A DNA stretch of 64,000 bases from Lumbricus rubellus (lineage: Eukaryota > Annelida > Clitellata > Crassiclitellata > Lumbricidae): assembly GCA_945859605.1 (NCBI GenBank), contig OX243825.1, positions 27,153,926-27,217,925 of the forward strand, written 5' to 3'. Both the position numbers and the translations under genes were made by a program. How positions within the stretch are numbered: position 1 is the first letter of the stretch; each line of letters opens with the position of its first letter. This document shows positions 31,369 through 42,265 of this stretch, in pieces. The notes below the pieces were generated by a model that was not told the origin of the DNA, did no database searches, and saw only the letters and a list, made by a program, of their open reading frames with translations.

Positions 31369-34300
31369 TTTGTGCTGGTGTTGTCTCATGAAATTATCAT
31401 ATTGTGCTGGTGAGGTATCGTGAAATCATTATCTTGTGCTAGTGTTGTCTCTTGAAATTATTATCTTGTGCTATTGTTGTCTCATGAAATTATTATCTTT
31501 TGCTGATGTTCTCTCATGAAATTATTATCTTTTGATGATGTTGTCTCATGAAATTATTATCTTTTGCTGATGTTGTCTCATGAAATTATTATCTCTTGCT
31601 GATGTTGTCTCATGAAATTATTATCTTGTGCTCGTGTTGTCCCGTGAAATTATTATCTTGTGCTCGTGTTGTCTTGTGAAATTGTTATCTTTTGGTGGTG
31701 TTGTCTCGTGAAATTATTATCTTGTGCTGGTGTTGTCTAATGAAATTATTATCTTGTGCTGGTGTTGTCTCATGAAATTATTATCTTGTGCTGGTGTTGT
31801 CTCATGAAATTATTATCTTGTGCTGGTGTTGTCCCGTGAAATTATTATCTTGTGCTCGTGTTGTCTCGTGAAATTATTATCTGGTGCTCGTGTTGTCTCA
31901 TGAAATTATTATCTTGTGCTCGTTTTGTCTCATGAAATTATTATCTTGTGCTCGTTTTGTCTCATGAAATTATTATCTTGTGCTCGTGTTGTCTCATGAA
32001 ATTACTATCTTGTGCTCGTGTTGTCTCATGAAATTATTATCTTGTGCTGGTGTTGTCTAATGAAATTATTATCTTGTGCTGGTGTTGTCTCATGAAATTA
32101 TTATCTTGTGCTGGTGTTGTCTCATGAAATTATTATCTTGTGCTCGTGTTGTCTCATGAAATTATTATCTTGTGCTGGTGATGTTTCATGAAATTATTAT
32201 CTGGTGCTCGTGTTGTCTCATGAAATTATTATCTTGTGCTCGTGTTGTCTCATGAAATTACTATCTGGTGCTCGTGTTGTCTCATGAAATTATTATCTTG
32301 TGCTCGTGTTGTCTCATGAAATTATTATCTTGTGCTCGTGTTGTCTCATGAAATTATTATCTTGTGCTGGTGATGTTTCATGAAATTATTATCTGGTGCT
32401 CGTGTTGTCTCATGAAATTATTATCTGGTGCTCGTGTTGTCTCATGAAATTATTATCTTTTGCTGGTGTTGTCACATGAAATTATTATCTTTTGCTGGTG
32501 TTGTCTCATGAAATTATTATCTTGTGCTCGTGTTGTCTCATGAAATTATTATCTTGTGCTCGTGTTGTCTCATGAAATTATTATCTTGTGCTAGTGATGT
32601 TTCATGAAATTATTATCTTGTGCTCGTGTTGTCTCGTGAAATTATTATCTTGTGCTGATGTTGTCTTGTGAAATTGTTATCTTTTGGTGGTGTTGTCTCA
32701 TGAAATTATTATCTTGTGCTGGTGATGTTTCATGAAATTATTATCTTGTGCTCGTGCTGTCTCATGAAATTATTATCTTGTGCTCGTGTTGTCTCATGAA
32801 ATTATTATCTTGTGCTGGTGTTGTCTAATGAAATTATTATCTTGTGCTCGTGTTGTCTCATGAAATTATTATCTTGTGCTAGTGTTGTCTCTTGAAATTA
32901 TTATCTTGTGCTATTGTTGTCTCATGAAATTATTATCTTTTGCTGATGTTCTCTCATGAAATTATTATCTTTTGATGATGTTGTCTCATGAAATTATTAT
33001 CTTTTGCTGATGTTGTCTCATGAAATTATTATCTCTTGCTGATGTTGTCTCATGAAATTATTATCTTGTGCTGATGTTGTCTTGTGAAATTGTTATCTTT
33101 TGGTGGTGTTGTCTCGTGAAATTATTATCTTGTGCTGGTGTTGTCTAATGAAATTATTATCTTGTGCTGGTGTTGTCTCATGAAATTATTATCTTGTGCT
33201 GGTGTTGTCTCATGAAATTATTATCTTGTGCTGGTGTTGTCCCGTGAAATTATTATCTTGTGCTCGTGTTGTCTCGTGAAATTATTATCTGGTGCTCGTG
33301 TTGTCTCATGAAATTATTATCTTGTGCTCGATTTGTCTCATGAAATTATTATCTTGTGCTCGTTTTGTTTCATGAAATTATTATCTTGTGCTCGTGTTGT
33401 CTCATGAAATTACTATCTTGTGCTCGTGTTGTCTCATGAAATTATTATCTTGTGCTGGTGTTGTCTAATGAAATTATTATCTTGTGCTGGTGTTGTCTCA
33501 TGAAATTATTATCTTGTGCTGGTGTTGTCTCATAAAATTATTATCTTGTGCTCGTGTTGTCTCATGAAATTATTATCTTGTGCTGGTGATGTTTCATGAA
33601 ATTATTATCTGGTGCTCGTGTTGTCTCATGAAATTATTATCTTGTGCTCGTGTTGTCTCATGAAATTACTATCTGGTGCTCGTGTTGTCTCATGAAACTA
33701 TTATCTTGTGCTCGTGTTGTCTCATGAAATTATTATCTTGTGCTCGTGTTGTCTCATGAAATTATTATCTTGTGCTGGTGATGTTTCATGAAATTATTAT
33801 CTGGTGCTCGTGTTGTCTCATGAAATTATTATCTGGTGCTCGTGTTGTCTCATGAAATTATTATCTTTTGCTGGTGTTGTCACATGAAATTATTATCTTT
33901 TGCTGGTGTTGTCTCATGAAATTATTATCTTGTGCTCGTGTTGTCTCATGAAATTATTATCTTGTGCTCGTGTTGTCTCATGAAATTATTATCTTGTGCT
34001 AGTGATGTTTCATGAAATTATTATCTTGTGCTCGTGTTATCTCGTGAAATTATTATCTTGTGCTGATGTTGTCTTGTGAAATTGTTATCTTTTGCTGGTG
34101 TTGTCTCATGAAATTATTATCTTGTGCTCGTGTTGTCTCATGAAATTATTATCTTGTGCTGGTGATGTTTCATGAAATTATTATCTTGTGCTCGTGCTGT
34201 CTCATGAAATTATTATCTTGTGCTCGTGTTGTCTCATGAAATTATTATCTTGTGCTGGTGTTGTCTAATGAAATTATTATCTTGTGCTCGTGTTGTCTCA

Positions 34301-35622
34301 TGAAATTATTATCTTGTGCTCGTGTTGTCTCATGAAATTATTATCTTGTGCTGGTGATGTTTCATGAAATTATTATCTTGTGCTCGTGTTGTCTCATGAA
34401 ATTATTATCTGGTGCTCGTGTTGTCTCATGAAATTATTATCTTGTGCTGGTGATGTTTCATGAAATTATTATCTTTTGCTGGTGTTGTCTCATGAAATTA
34501 TTATCTTTTGCTGGTGTTGTTTCATGAAATTATTATTTTGTGCTCGTGTTGTCTCATGAAATTATTATCTTGTGCTCGTGTTGTCTCATGAAATTATTAT
34601 CTTGTGCTGGTGATGTTTCATGAAATTATTATCTGGTGCTCGTGCTGTCTCATGAAATTATTATCTGGTGCTCGTGTTGTCTCATGAAATTATTATCTTG
34701 TGCTGGTGATGTTTCATGAAATTATTATCTTGTGCTCGTGTTGTCTCATGAAATTATTATCTTGTGCTCGTGTTGTCTCATGAAATTATTATCTTGTGCT
34801 GGTGATGTTTCATGAAATTATTATCTTGTGCTCGTGTTGTCTCATGAAATTATTATCTGGTGCTCGTGTTGTCTCATGAAATTATTATCTTGTGCTCGTG
34901 TTGTCTCATGAAATTATTATCTTGTGCTGGTGATGTTTCATGAAATTATTATCTTTTGCTCGTGTTGTCTCATGAAATTATTATCTTGTGCTCGTGTTGT
35001 CTCATGAAATTATTATTTTGTGCTCGTGTTGTCTCATGAAATTATTATCTTGTGCTGGTGATGTTTCATGAAATTATTATCTGGTGCTTGTGCTGTCTCA
35101 TGAAATTATTATCTGGTGCTCGTGTTGTCTCATGAAATTATTATCTTGTGCTGGTGATGTTTCATGAAATTATTATCTTGTGCTCGTGTTGTCTCGTGAA
35201 ATTATTATCTTGTGCTGATGTTGTCTTGTGAAATTGTTATCTTTTGGTGGTGTTGTCTCATGAAATTATTATCTTGTGCTGGTGATGTTTCATGAAATTA
35301 TTATCTGGTGCTCGTGCTGTCTCATGAAATTATTATCTGGTGCTCGTGTTGTCTCATGAAATTATTATCTTGTGCTGGTGTTGTCTCATGAAATTATTAC
35401 CTTGTGCTGGTGTTGTTTCATGAAATTATTAACTGGTGCTGGTGTTGTTTCGTGAAATTATTATCTTGTGCTGGTGTTGTCTCATGAAATTATTATCTTG
35501 TGCTCGTGTTGTCTCATGAAATTATTATCTTGTGCTCGTGTTGTCTCATGAAATTATTATCTGGTGCTCGTGTTGTCTCATGAAATTTTTATCTTGTGCT
35601 GGTGATGTTTCATGAAATTATT
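31369..35622. repeat. 32-bp minisatellite, ~133 copies, with 1,440-bp higher-order duplication
   Basis: The unit is GTGCTSGTGTTGTCTCATGA followed by AATTATTATCTT. Variants (CTGGTGATGTTTCATG, CTTTTGCTGATG, ATCTGGTGCTCG) recur in order. The segment from 31441 reappears from 32881, exactly 45 units later. Further on the offset becomes 1,408, i.e. one unit was lost. Units are head to tail without spacers, so this is not a CRISPR array. It fills about 84% of intron 3 of the CARD gene. Confidence 0.97.
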
Positions 35623-35660
35623 ATGCTTTCGTATTTAAATCTACATTGTTACAATTACAG

Positions 35661-35886
35661 AGAGCAGATTTGTTCGCGCAGTTAGTGACTTCGATCCATT
35701 GAAGATGAACGCAAATGAGACAGAGGAATTATGGAAGACTTTGCAGAGAGAAAACTGGAGCGACACAGGAGGAGATATTTCAATAAATTACTTTATAGGT
35801 CCAAACGAAACCTTTGATCTATCGCAACTGGCGCTTTTCGTTGAGAAAGGAGAGAATTTCGAACTAAGAGATTTGGTGGATATTGG
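35661..35886 (+). CDS. CARD/SH3/F-box/NHL gene, exon 4: first part of SH3
   Basis: Acceptor CAATTACAG, donor GTGAGT; starts in phase 1 and ends in phase 2; residues about 336-410. RFVRAVSDFDPLK matches the first SH3 strand (cf. ALYDY; the MAGUK type VRALFDYDP). After a long insert of roughly 40 residues, LALFVEKGENFELRDLVDIG matches the diverging turn (LSFKKGE.LEI). The 5.1-kb intron before it is mostly the 32-bp minisatellite. Confidence 0.72.
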
Positions 35887-36059
35887 GTGAGTAGCTATTG
35901 CATGTATACAATACTTGTATGTATACAGGGTGGCCCAAAGAAGTGATAACACCTCGTATATATAATGTACTATAATTAGTTCAAATCTGTTTAGACTATA
36001 TCCATAATAGCTTAAAAAGTTCACTAATTTACTTACTTAACAGTTTAGTCATATGACAT

Positions 36060-36515
36060 CATTGCCCGCCTTCCTCGATTCTCCCACATTTCTTCATTCA
36101 TGACTGAACAATTTCACTGGCTTCCATTCTCGACCCGTATACAATTTAAGGTCCTAATTTTGGTCATCAAGTCTCAAATGGGTCTTGCTCCGAAGTATCT
36201 GTGTGATCAGATACTTCGCCCCCCTTCTGCCACTTCGCTGCGTCCTCTTAGGTCCTCTGATCGGCTTGACCTCTTTGTCCCGCGAGTCAGGACCGCCATG
36301 GCGCAATCCAGATCATTTGCCTGCATTGGTCCCTTTCTATGGAATGGGCTTCCCCCATCAGTTCGCTCTGCCATCCTCTCTGGTAGTGTATCCTCATCTT
36401 TCTCTCGTCTAAAAACTTGCCTTTTTTCTCGGAGATGAACGGCGAACGCACTGGGAACGCTTCTGAAAGGCTCTTGCTGCAAGAAGCGCTTTATAAATTG
36501 TCAGATAAGATAAGA
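36060..36515 (+). mobile_element. CR1/L2-like LINE 3' end
   Basis: The 112-residue frame contains FHWLPFSTRIQFKVLILVIK, GLAPKYLCDQI, LRSSDRLDLFVPRVRT, FLWNGLPPSVR and FSRLKTCLF, the standard C-terminus of these LINEs. The 3' UTR GGGAACGCTTCTG...AGAAGCGCTTTATAAAT forms a hairpin, and a short AGATAAGATAAG tail ends it. The 5' part is missing. Confidence 0.88.
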
Positions 36516-36604
36516 TCATTATTACGACAACTTCCGGTCGACATTTTTTATTTTTTATTTGCCAATCGTCAACTTCTGCGTGTTTTGAAGATATTTTAAC
36601 CAGA

Positions 36605-37248
36605 ATGACAAAATTCACAACAAAAGACCGTATTCTTATTAAAAATTTGCGAATTGAGAAACATTGGAGTGCAAGGCAAATGAAAAATGAGTTTCCACAC
36701 AAAGCCTATAGGGTCAGTCGGGTTATTAAATAAATTTATAATGACGGTAGGCCTACAACAGAACGTAAACGCGGAAGTGGTCGGCCAAAGTCTGCTAGAA
36801 AACGACAGAACATTGAGCGGGTGAGTGAACTGATCTGCAGTCAAGAAGATGATCTTCACAGTCACAAAGTCCGTGGGAAATTCAAAGAGAAACGGGTAGG
36901 CTATATCACGGTCGTCGGTGCAACGTATTGTAAAGCAATATTTACAACTGGAAACGAACAAGCGTGTGATCAGGCAAACACAACGAAAATTGCAAATTGA
37001 AACGTTTGCAACGCAGTCAGCAGCTACTTAAACGGTTTCCTAATGACAGAAGTGTACGAACCATCTGGTTTACAGACAACAAGATATTCACCTTTGCCAC
37101 GCCAGTTAATTCTCAACATGGTCGTATTTATTCAGTTGAATCAAAGAAAAGACAATTAAGTTCCAGAAAGGAGACATACGAGAACGTGAACTTTTCAGCT
37201 GCGGTATCATGGTATCAGTCGGTGTTTCTCGCTTGCAAAAGTTGTTGA
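36605..37248 (+). pseudogene. mariner-like transposase, broken
   Basis: It starts MTKFTTKDRILIKNLRIEKH and continues with a helix-turn-helix-like region, then RKRGSGRPKSARKRQNIERV. After stops and frame changes comes LLKRFPNDRSVRTIWFTDNK, where FTDNK corresponds to the catalytic FTDE(K) motif. The C-terminal half with the remaining acidic residue is lost to the LINE and microsatellite that follow. It cannot make active transposase. Confidence 0.8.
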
Positions 37249-37290
37249 GAAGCAAGGGGACACACTGAACATGTTTTATGAGTAGCGTTT

Positions 37291-37421
37291 GTATGTATGT
37301 ATGTATGTATGTATGTATGTATGTATGTATGTATGTATGTATGTATGTATGTATGTATGTATGTATGTATGTATGTATGTATGTATGTATGTATGTATGT
37401 ATGTATGTATGTATGTATGTA
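37291..37421. repeat. (GTAT)n microsatellite, ~33 units
   Basis: An uninterrupted tetranucleotide run. Repetitive peptide frames on both strands (YIHT and MYVC patterns) derive from it and are not genes. Confidence 0.97.
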
Positions 37422-37770
37422 TATGAACATTTATATAGCGCCTTATAATAACCTCACGAAGGCGCTTAACGTACATGTAGCTACTAGACAGTTCTAAACA
37501 AGTGCGTCTTAATTGTCCTTGAGAATGTTTCATGAGATAAAAGCAATGCAGTATCGCGAATTGTTAATGGAAGACTGTTCCAGTATGTAGGTCCAATGCA
37601 TGAGAAGGCGCGGCTGGCCCGCATCACTGTACGGGAGCGTGGGACTATCAAGTCCCCACGAGTCGCAGAGCGCAGAGACCGACGACCTGGTTGGTTGGAG
37701 ACGGGGATACAGAGCTCCCTAATATACTCCGGAGCCCGGCCAACCATTGACACTCGTCCCATGACGATGA
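37291..37770 (-). mobile_element. CR1/L2-like LINE 3' end ending in a (GTAT)n tail
   Basis: On the minus strand the frame contains GDLIVPRSRTVMRASRAFSC, IGPTYWNSLPLTIRD and HETFSRTIKTHLF, a LINE C-terminus. The 3' UTR then has AAGCGCCTTC...GAAGGCGCTATATAAATG-type pairing arms (37430-37470). It passes directly into the (ATAC)n run read as (GTAT)n on the plus strand at 37291-37421. The microsatellite therefore marks the LINE 3' end. Confidence 0.82.
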
Positions 37771-38517
37771 TCTTGAATGTAATTACTACTTGGCATACGA
37801 GAGTAAATTACAACACGTTATATTGATTCAATTATATTAAATGACCCTTTGCTAGGAGGTGTTATCACTTTTTGGGGGCCACCCTGTATATACCGCCATG
37901 TGTTTATATGTATGCATGCATATTATTATGTATGCATGTATGCAATTATTGCAATATGCATTCATGCATGCAAAAGATATGTACAGGTGTTACAGTTTGA
38001 ATTCAAATATATACAGTATGCACAATACACACACACTCAAGCACGCAAACACACAGGCTACATGTGCACATACCTACACACCCCACACACACGTGCGCGC
38101 ACACATACGATGCATGCGCGTTTGCATTTAAATTTCGTGTAGACTCGCAGCTAAGCCATAGCAGCTGATTAATTTACAAATAGGCCTACATAGCGCAGTT
38201 GTACACGTCTATTTTGCAGGTGCGAAGGCCTTGACGCCCAAAGTCCAATCACTATTAATTATTATCTCTATTCGTCACACATAGGCATATATTATTATAT
38301 ATGCCGTAACAGCCCTACACTTAACTACATGCATACTTGCATAGGTACAATGTGACATATAATTGTGCATAAATATACACATGCAAGTCATGCATGCATG
38401 TAACTGTGTGATTTTCTTACTTACTTACATGCATTCATGCATGCATCCATACATACTGCATACACACATACAAACAAACAAACCAACAAACAAACAAACC
38501 AACCAACAGACAAACAC

Positions 38518-38592
38518 ACCTACCTACCTACCTACCTACCTACCTACCTACCTACATACATACATACATACATACATACATACATACATACA

Positions 38593-38626
<34 letters not shown>

Positions 38627-38672
38627 CATACATACATACATACATACATACATACATACATACATACATACA
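38518..38672. repeat. (CTAC)n(ATAC)n microsatellite
   Basis: About nine CTAC units followed by about thirty ATAC units with one TATA interruption. It lies 80 bases before exon 5 of the CARD gene and is the complement in sequence of the run at 37291. Confidence 0.96.
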
Positions 38673-38753
38673 TGCCCACGGTACATACATTCATATTATA
38701 TGCATGCATGCTGCAATTGCAATCGAGTAACTGCAAGATCGTTTCTATGCTAG

Positions 38754-38855
38754 AGACAATAACGTCATTTGGTGGAAAGCAAAGCGCTTGAGAGATGGAC
38801 AGATCGGATTCATTCCGAGAAATCGAGTAGTCATCGATTACAATTATATTCAAAA
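38754..38855 (+). CDS. CARD/SH3/F-box/NHL gene, exon 5: second part of SH3
   Basis: The acceptor GTTTCTATGCTAG (to 38753) gives the phase required by exon 4 and joins ...LVDIG to DNNVIWWKAKRLRDGQIGFI and PRNRVVI. This restores SH3 spacing, with the double Trp, the G-GFIP turn and the NRVV strand. The exon can end at AA|GTGAGT (38855, phase 2) or read on to a TGA two bases later. The splice is preferred because the donor matches consensus and exon 6 continues in frame. If the TGA is used, a separate gene starts downstream. Confidence 0.74.
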
Positions 38856-39647
38856 GTGAGTCACAGAATTATATCGCATGCCATCAAATTCAAAATTTTT
38901 CATTTGCATACGGTTTAGGGCCTTAGGCTACATATCCGTGGGGCGGGGGTCAGAACCGTCAGGTGCAACAGTGCAACTGTCCGGCAGAAAAATGTTCGCA
39001 ACCTAATAGTGGGCGGGTCAAAACTGGCGGTAAGTAAACGATCACGTGGATGAAACAAACTCCCTGCAATGAAAATTCATGCAGAGAAACTATGCAGGCG
39101 ATGCCGTATTCAGGAATTTTCCTCTGAGATGTCTGGACCAAACACTGGTCGATAGGTAACCGACCGTGGCTAACCGATCACATAATTTTATACGGGGGAA
39201 ATAGCGTTGAGTTTCATGTAATCTTTATTAATTAAGCTTATTACTATTATTTATGAAATGCTACCCTTACTACAGTTGGTAAAAATAATGGAGCTCGTTG
39301 TCACATTTCTGCTTTAGAAAACAAAACAATGAAGTTCCGTTTTCAGCAGGTTTGTTTTTAAATATTTATTTCCGTAATATAAAGACTTTCATATCATAGC
39401 CTACATCATGCTAGCATATATTCCTCGTTGAAACTAATACCGTAAAGTTGTCATTTGCTGATAAAATTGCGCAAACAAGGTTTTTAAGTTTAACATGCAG
39501 TTTAAAATGTAGCAAAATAAAACAAAATCGTCTTTTTGTCGTATTTTCGGTTTTTATTATTTTCGCACCGAGTAGGGCTATTATGGTTACATAAGATAGA
39601 CATTTCGCACAGTGTCTTGCACATTCTTAGCCTATAATAGGCTACAG

Positions 39648-39732
39648 ACGAATCGTTGTGAATCTTGTAGATCGGCTAGATGCGGCGGATCAGTTGGCGA
39701 CGAGGCAGAAGTCCAGCTGTTCACCTAAAACT
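39648..39732 (+). CDS. CARD/SH3/F-box/NHL gene, exon 6: linker
   Basis: Acceptor GGCTACAG, donor GTAAGC. The first base completes a Lys codon left open by exon 5, and the exon ends in phase 0. It encodes about 29 residues (RIVVNLVDRLDAADQLATRQ, then KSSCSPKT) with no domain I recognise. It is included because both splice sites and both phases fit. Its short length means chance cannot be excluded. Confidence 0.55.
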
Positions 39733-40047
39733 GTAAGCGTTATAATTGTATTAGGCCTATTATTATTATTGTTATTGTATTTGAATGACTGTCTGCGTAG
39801 AAATGTCTCTTTCTGGAGGCAGACTCCCGCACTTAGCGGAACTTGCAATCCGAATACGGAACCCACGTGCACTGTTGCTAACAGCTATAGACATCTACTC
39901 TCTGTATTGCCTGAATGTGCTAGACATAGCCTAGGCTTAGACTACTTGGAAATCCGATCGATATTTGTATCATTGCTATTTTTAACTGGGACGTGGTGGT
40001 AGGCTATATCGGTTTGTTCTGTGTCTTATACATGTAACTGGGTGCAG

Positions 40048-40134
40048 GTTTCTAGAGCGACCATGGACAAGTTGACCACTAAAATTGTCTGTGAGGAAGG
40101 CGATGGCAAAACCACCTCATTTACCACTTACTCG
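40048..40134 (+). CDS. CARD/SH3/F-box/NHL gene, exon 7: linker
   Basis: Acceptor AACTGGGTGCAG; 29 codons, phase 0 at both ends (VSRATMDKLTTKIVCEEGDG, then KTTSFTTYS). The donor GTTGGC is weak, and a MITE begins five bases into the intron. An in-frame ATG in the strong context GACCATGG (40063) could instead start a separate gene containing the F-box-like, CARD and NHL exons. The sequence alone does not settle this. Confidence 0.5.
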
Positions 40135-40139
40135 GTTGG

Positions 40140-40411
40140 CAAGGCCGTAGCCAGGATTTTTTTTTGGGGGGGGGACACCAGACTAAGGTGTTTGTGGATG
40201 ATTTAGGCCTAATGATTTAATCTGTATTTAATATGTATTGTAAACATTAATGTCAAATAGAAATAAGAGCTTCAAAACGAAATCCCTTTAGTTCTTACAT
40301 CATTATTGTGTTAGTAGCCCATTATTTGCCTATAATGCATAATTTCACTATATCATTATTTCATTTGGAGGGTTGTTCAGACACTCAAAACACCCCCTAG
40401 CTACAGCCTTG
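40140..40411. mobile_element. hAT-like MITE at an exon edge
   Basis: The ends CAAGGCCGTAGCCAGGATTT and the complement of CAAGGCTGTAGCTAGGGGG enclose a T/G-rich left part and an AT-rich body. The flanks TCGGTTGG and TGGGTTAG match at six of eight positions. It starts five bases after the end of exon 7 of the CARD gene. Confidence 0.65.
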
Positions 40412-40512
40412 TGGGTTAGCATAAGAACCAAATAGAGCCGTTGTCGTCGTCATTATCATCGTGTAGACACGGAGTGTTTGAAAGTATATAAACAAGCTGC
40501 TTCAATGATCAG

Positions 40513-40711
40513 GCGAATGATCTGCCTCTGGAGTTGCTGGACATAATCCTTCGCAAGACATATCTCCATTGCATCATCTCATGTGAGAAGAATCAGTCGA
40601 CGATGCGTCATCAAGACGTCATCGTTCGCAAGTTGTCGATGGTCGACAACTGCTGGTTTCACAGAGTCAACAGACGAAAGTTCAAGAAGTCTGTCTGGCG
40701 CCACCTGGCTG
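40513..40711 (+). CDS. CARD/SH3/F-box/NHL gene, exon 8: F-box-like segment
   Basis: It follows CAATGATCAG and ends before GTGAGA; phase 0 to phase 1; residues about 503-568. NDLPLELLDIILRK matches the LP.EL...IL opening of an F-box. After an insert, VRKLSMVDNCWFHRVNRRKF and WRHLAG match the L..VC..W......LW half. An F-box would bind Skp1 and recruit an SCF ubiquitin ligase. Together with the C-terminal propeller it would have a substrate-adaptor layout. The family assignment is tentative because of the insert. Confidence 0.62.
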
Positions 40712-40886
40712 GTGAGATAATAATTATCAGATTTAGCTTTAATCGTCCAAGTTCTACATGTAACTGTCTCCATATTATTATCATATCGCCTCTGAATAGG
40801 GATCTGGAAAAGTCAATGGATAAATATTATTCCGATTGATTGATCACACCGTCATGAAGAAGCTATAGTATTATAGCCTATAGCTT

Positions 40887-41500
40887 CAGTGGCGGCGCTA
40901 CGGGAGGTCGCGGCAGGTCATTTGACCTGCCTATTTTGCTCACGACCTGCCTAATGACCTGCCTAAAAAACTTTAGATTTTTTAAATATATTTTACATTC
41001 GTTTATTTGAGAGTTTTAAATGAAAAATCAACATTATTTTTCCTCGCCCAAAAGATCACTAGTGTTGTGGTGCAATTATATCCAACTGACTTTTACGTCT
41101 GATCTTATCTAGTAGCTAAATAGGTCTATCCCCTATGGGATATGAGATTTATAGGAAACCTATAATTATATGAATCAAACAGAAAGGATAGGAAAGGAGG
41201 GGAGTCTCAAAGGAAGGAGTAACTGGTAGAAGGATGAGGCACGGGTGCCTGCTATCACCACTCCTCTTTAATTAGCATATAGGCTACATAAAAGAACTAA
41301 TACAAGAAGCAATGGAACTGACAGGAGAGGGTATAAAAGTGGATGGGTTGAAAACTCATACACTGTAATAGTCCAGCTACTGTAGGCTACCTTTAAGATT
41401 TGCCGACGACCAAATTCAATCATCAATTTCTTCGACCTGCCAAATAGTTCCCATGACCCCGATGCGACCTGCCGAAATTATAGAGCTGGCGCCGCCACTG
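40887..41500. mobile_element. hAT MITE (CAGTGGCGGCGC ends) containing a LINE fragment
   Basis: The left end is CAGTGGCGGCGCTACGGG and the right end the complement of CAGTGGCGGCGCCAGC. The flanks TATAGCTT and CCTAGCTT agree at six of eight positions. The interior has GACCTGCC motifs near both ends. At 41220-41410 there is a decayed reverse transcriptase piece (HGCLLSPLLFN and LRFADD, the RT motif 4-5 region). It lies in an intron of the CARD gene. Confidence 0.78.
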
Positions 41501-42265
41501 CCTAGCTTGGTCTCTACCAGAGTTTCAAAGAGTTTACAAAGTTTTGTGCTTTAACGTTAGGTCAGGAGAACAGTGGACCTCGACACCTTCTTCATTAATT
41601 GTTTGCATAAATCACGATAAGAATTTCCTGGTATTGTATGGTGCAAGGATAACCTATAAGAGAAATCAGTTGACTTCCTCGAATCGACATGCACAGTTGC
41701 ACACTCTGGAATACGATACGCTACAGCTGGCAGTGATGGGTCTATGTAGCACTCTAACGGTCTAACCGCAGAATTGTTACATTGTTGCAGCGTAGTAGGC
41801 CTATACCTGTGCGGTAGTAATCCAATGCTACATTTTAGTGCATATTCAGTGCATGCATGTAGGCTATTATGATCGTCTTTCTTTGCATGCAAACTATCAT
41901 CACTAATAGACCTGCTTTGAATTCAGCCTTCAATACACCGTAATTAAATTGTAGAATTTAGGCTTAAAGTTTTCTGTTAGCCGGAAAACGATAATAGTCA
42001 AACTCGTGTACAGTAACTGTACACTTTGTGATTGTAAGTCTAACTTTTGAGAAAGTGATTTGCATTTTTACGAGTGATTGGCGCAAGATTGGCGCAAGGA
42101 ATCCTGCGTGCTTTCACTGACAGCCTGAAGAGCGGAATTGTCTCCAAATTTAATTAACTCATTGTAGGCCTACAGATTATGCATTGCTATTATCAGCATA
42201 ATAAGACCTAGTAGCTATTATTAATATTATTGAACCATGCCGTCTTCTGCATGTATTTTGTACAG

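Larger units (their letters stand above)
35926..37886 (+). mobile_element. mariner-like DNA transposon, interrupted
   Basis: The ends CAGGGTGGCCCAAAGAAGTG and the complement of CAGGGTGGCCCCCAAAAAG both continue ...TGATAACACCT. They are flanked by TA (35924-35925 and 37887-37888), the Tc1/mariner target. Inside lie a LINE 3' end (about 36060-36515), a broken transposase (36605-37248) and a reversed LINE 3' end (37291-37770). The whole sits in intron 4 of the CARD gene. Confidence 0.85.

Noticed and set aside
31369..35622. Possible CRISPR-like array
   Set aside because: The 32-bp units are contiguous with no unique spacers, and the setting is a eukaryotic intron.
38220..38242. 23-nt microexon between exons 4 and 5 of the CARD gene
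   Set aside because: It needs a poor GTCCAA donor. Joining exon 4 directly to 38754 fits phase and gives normal SH3 spacing.
37215..38791. Several frames of YIHT / MYVC repeats
   Set aside because: They are translations of tetranucleotide runs, open on several frames and both strands.
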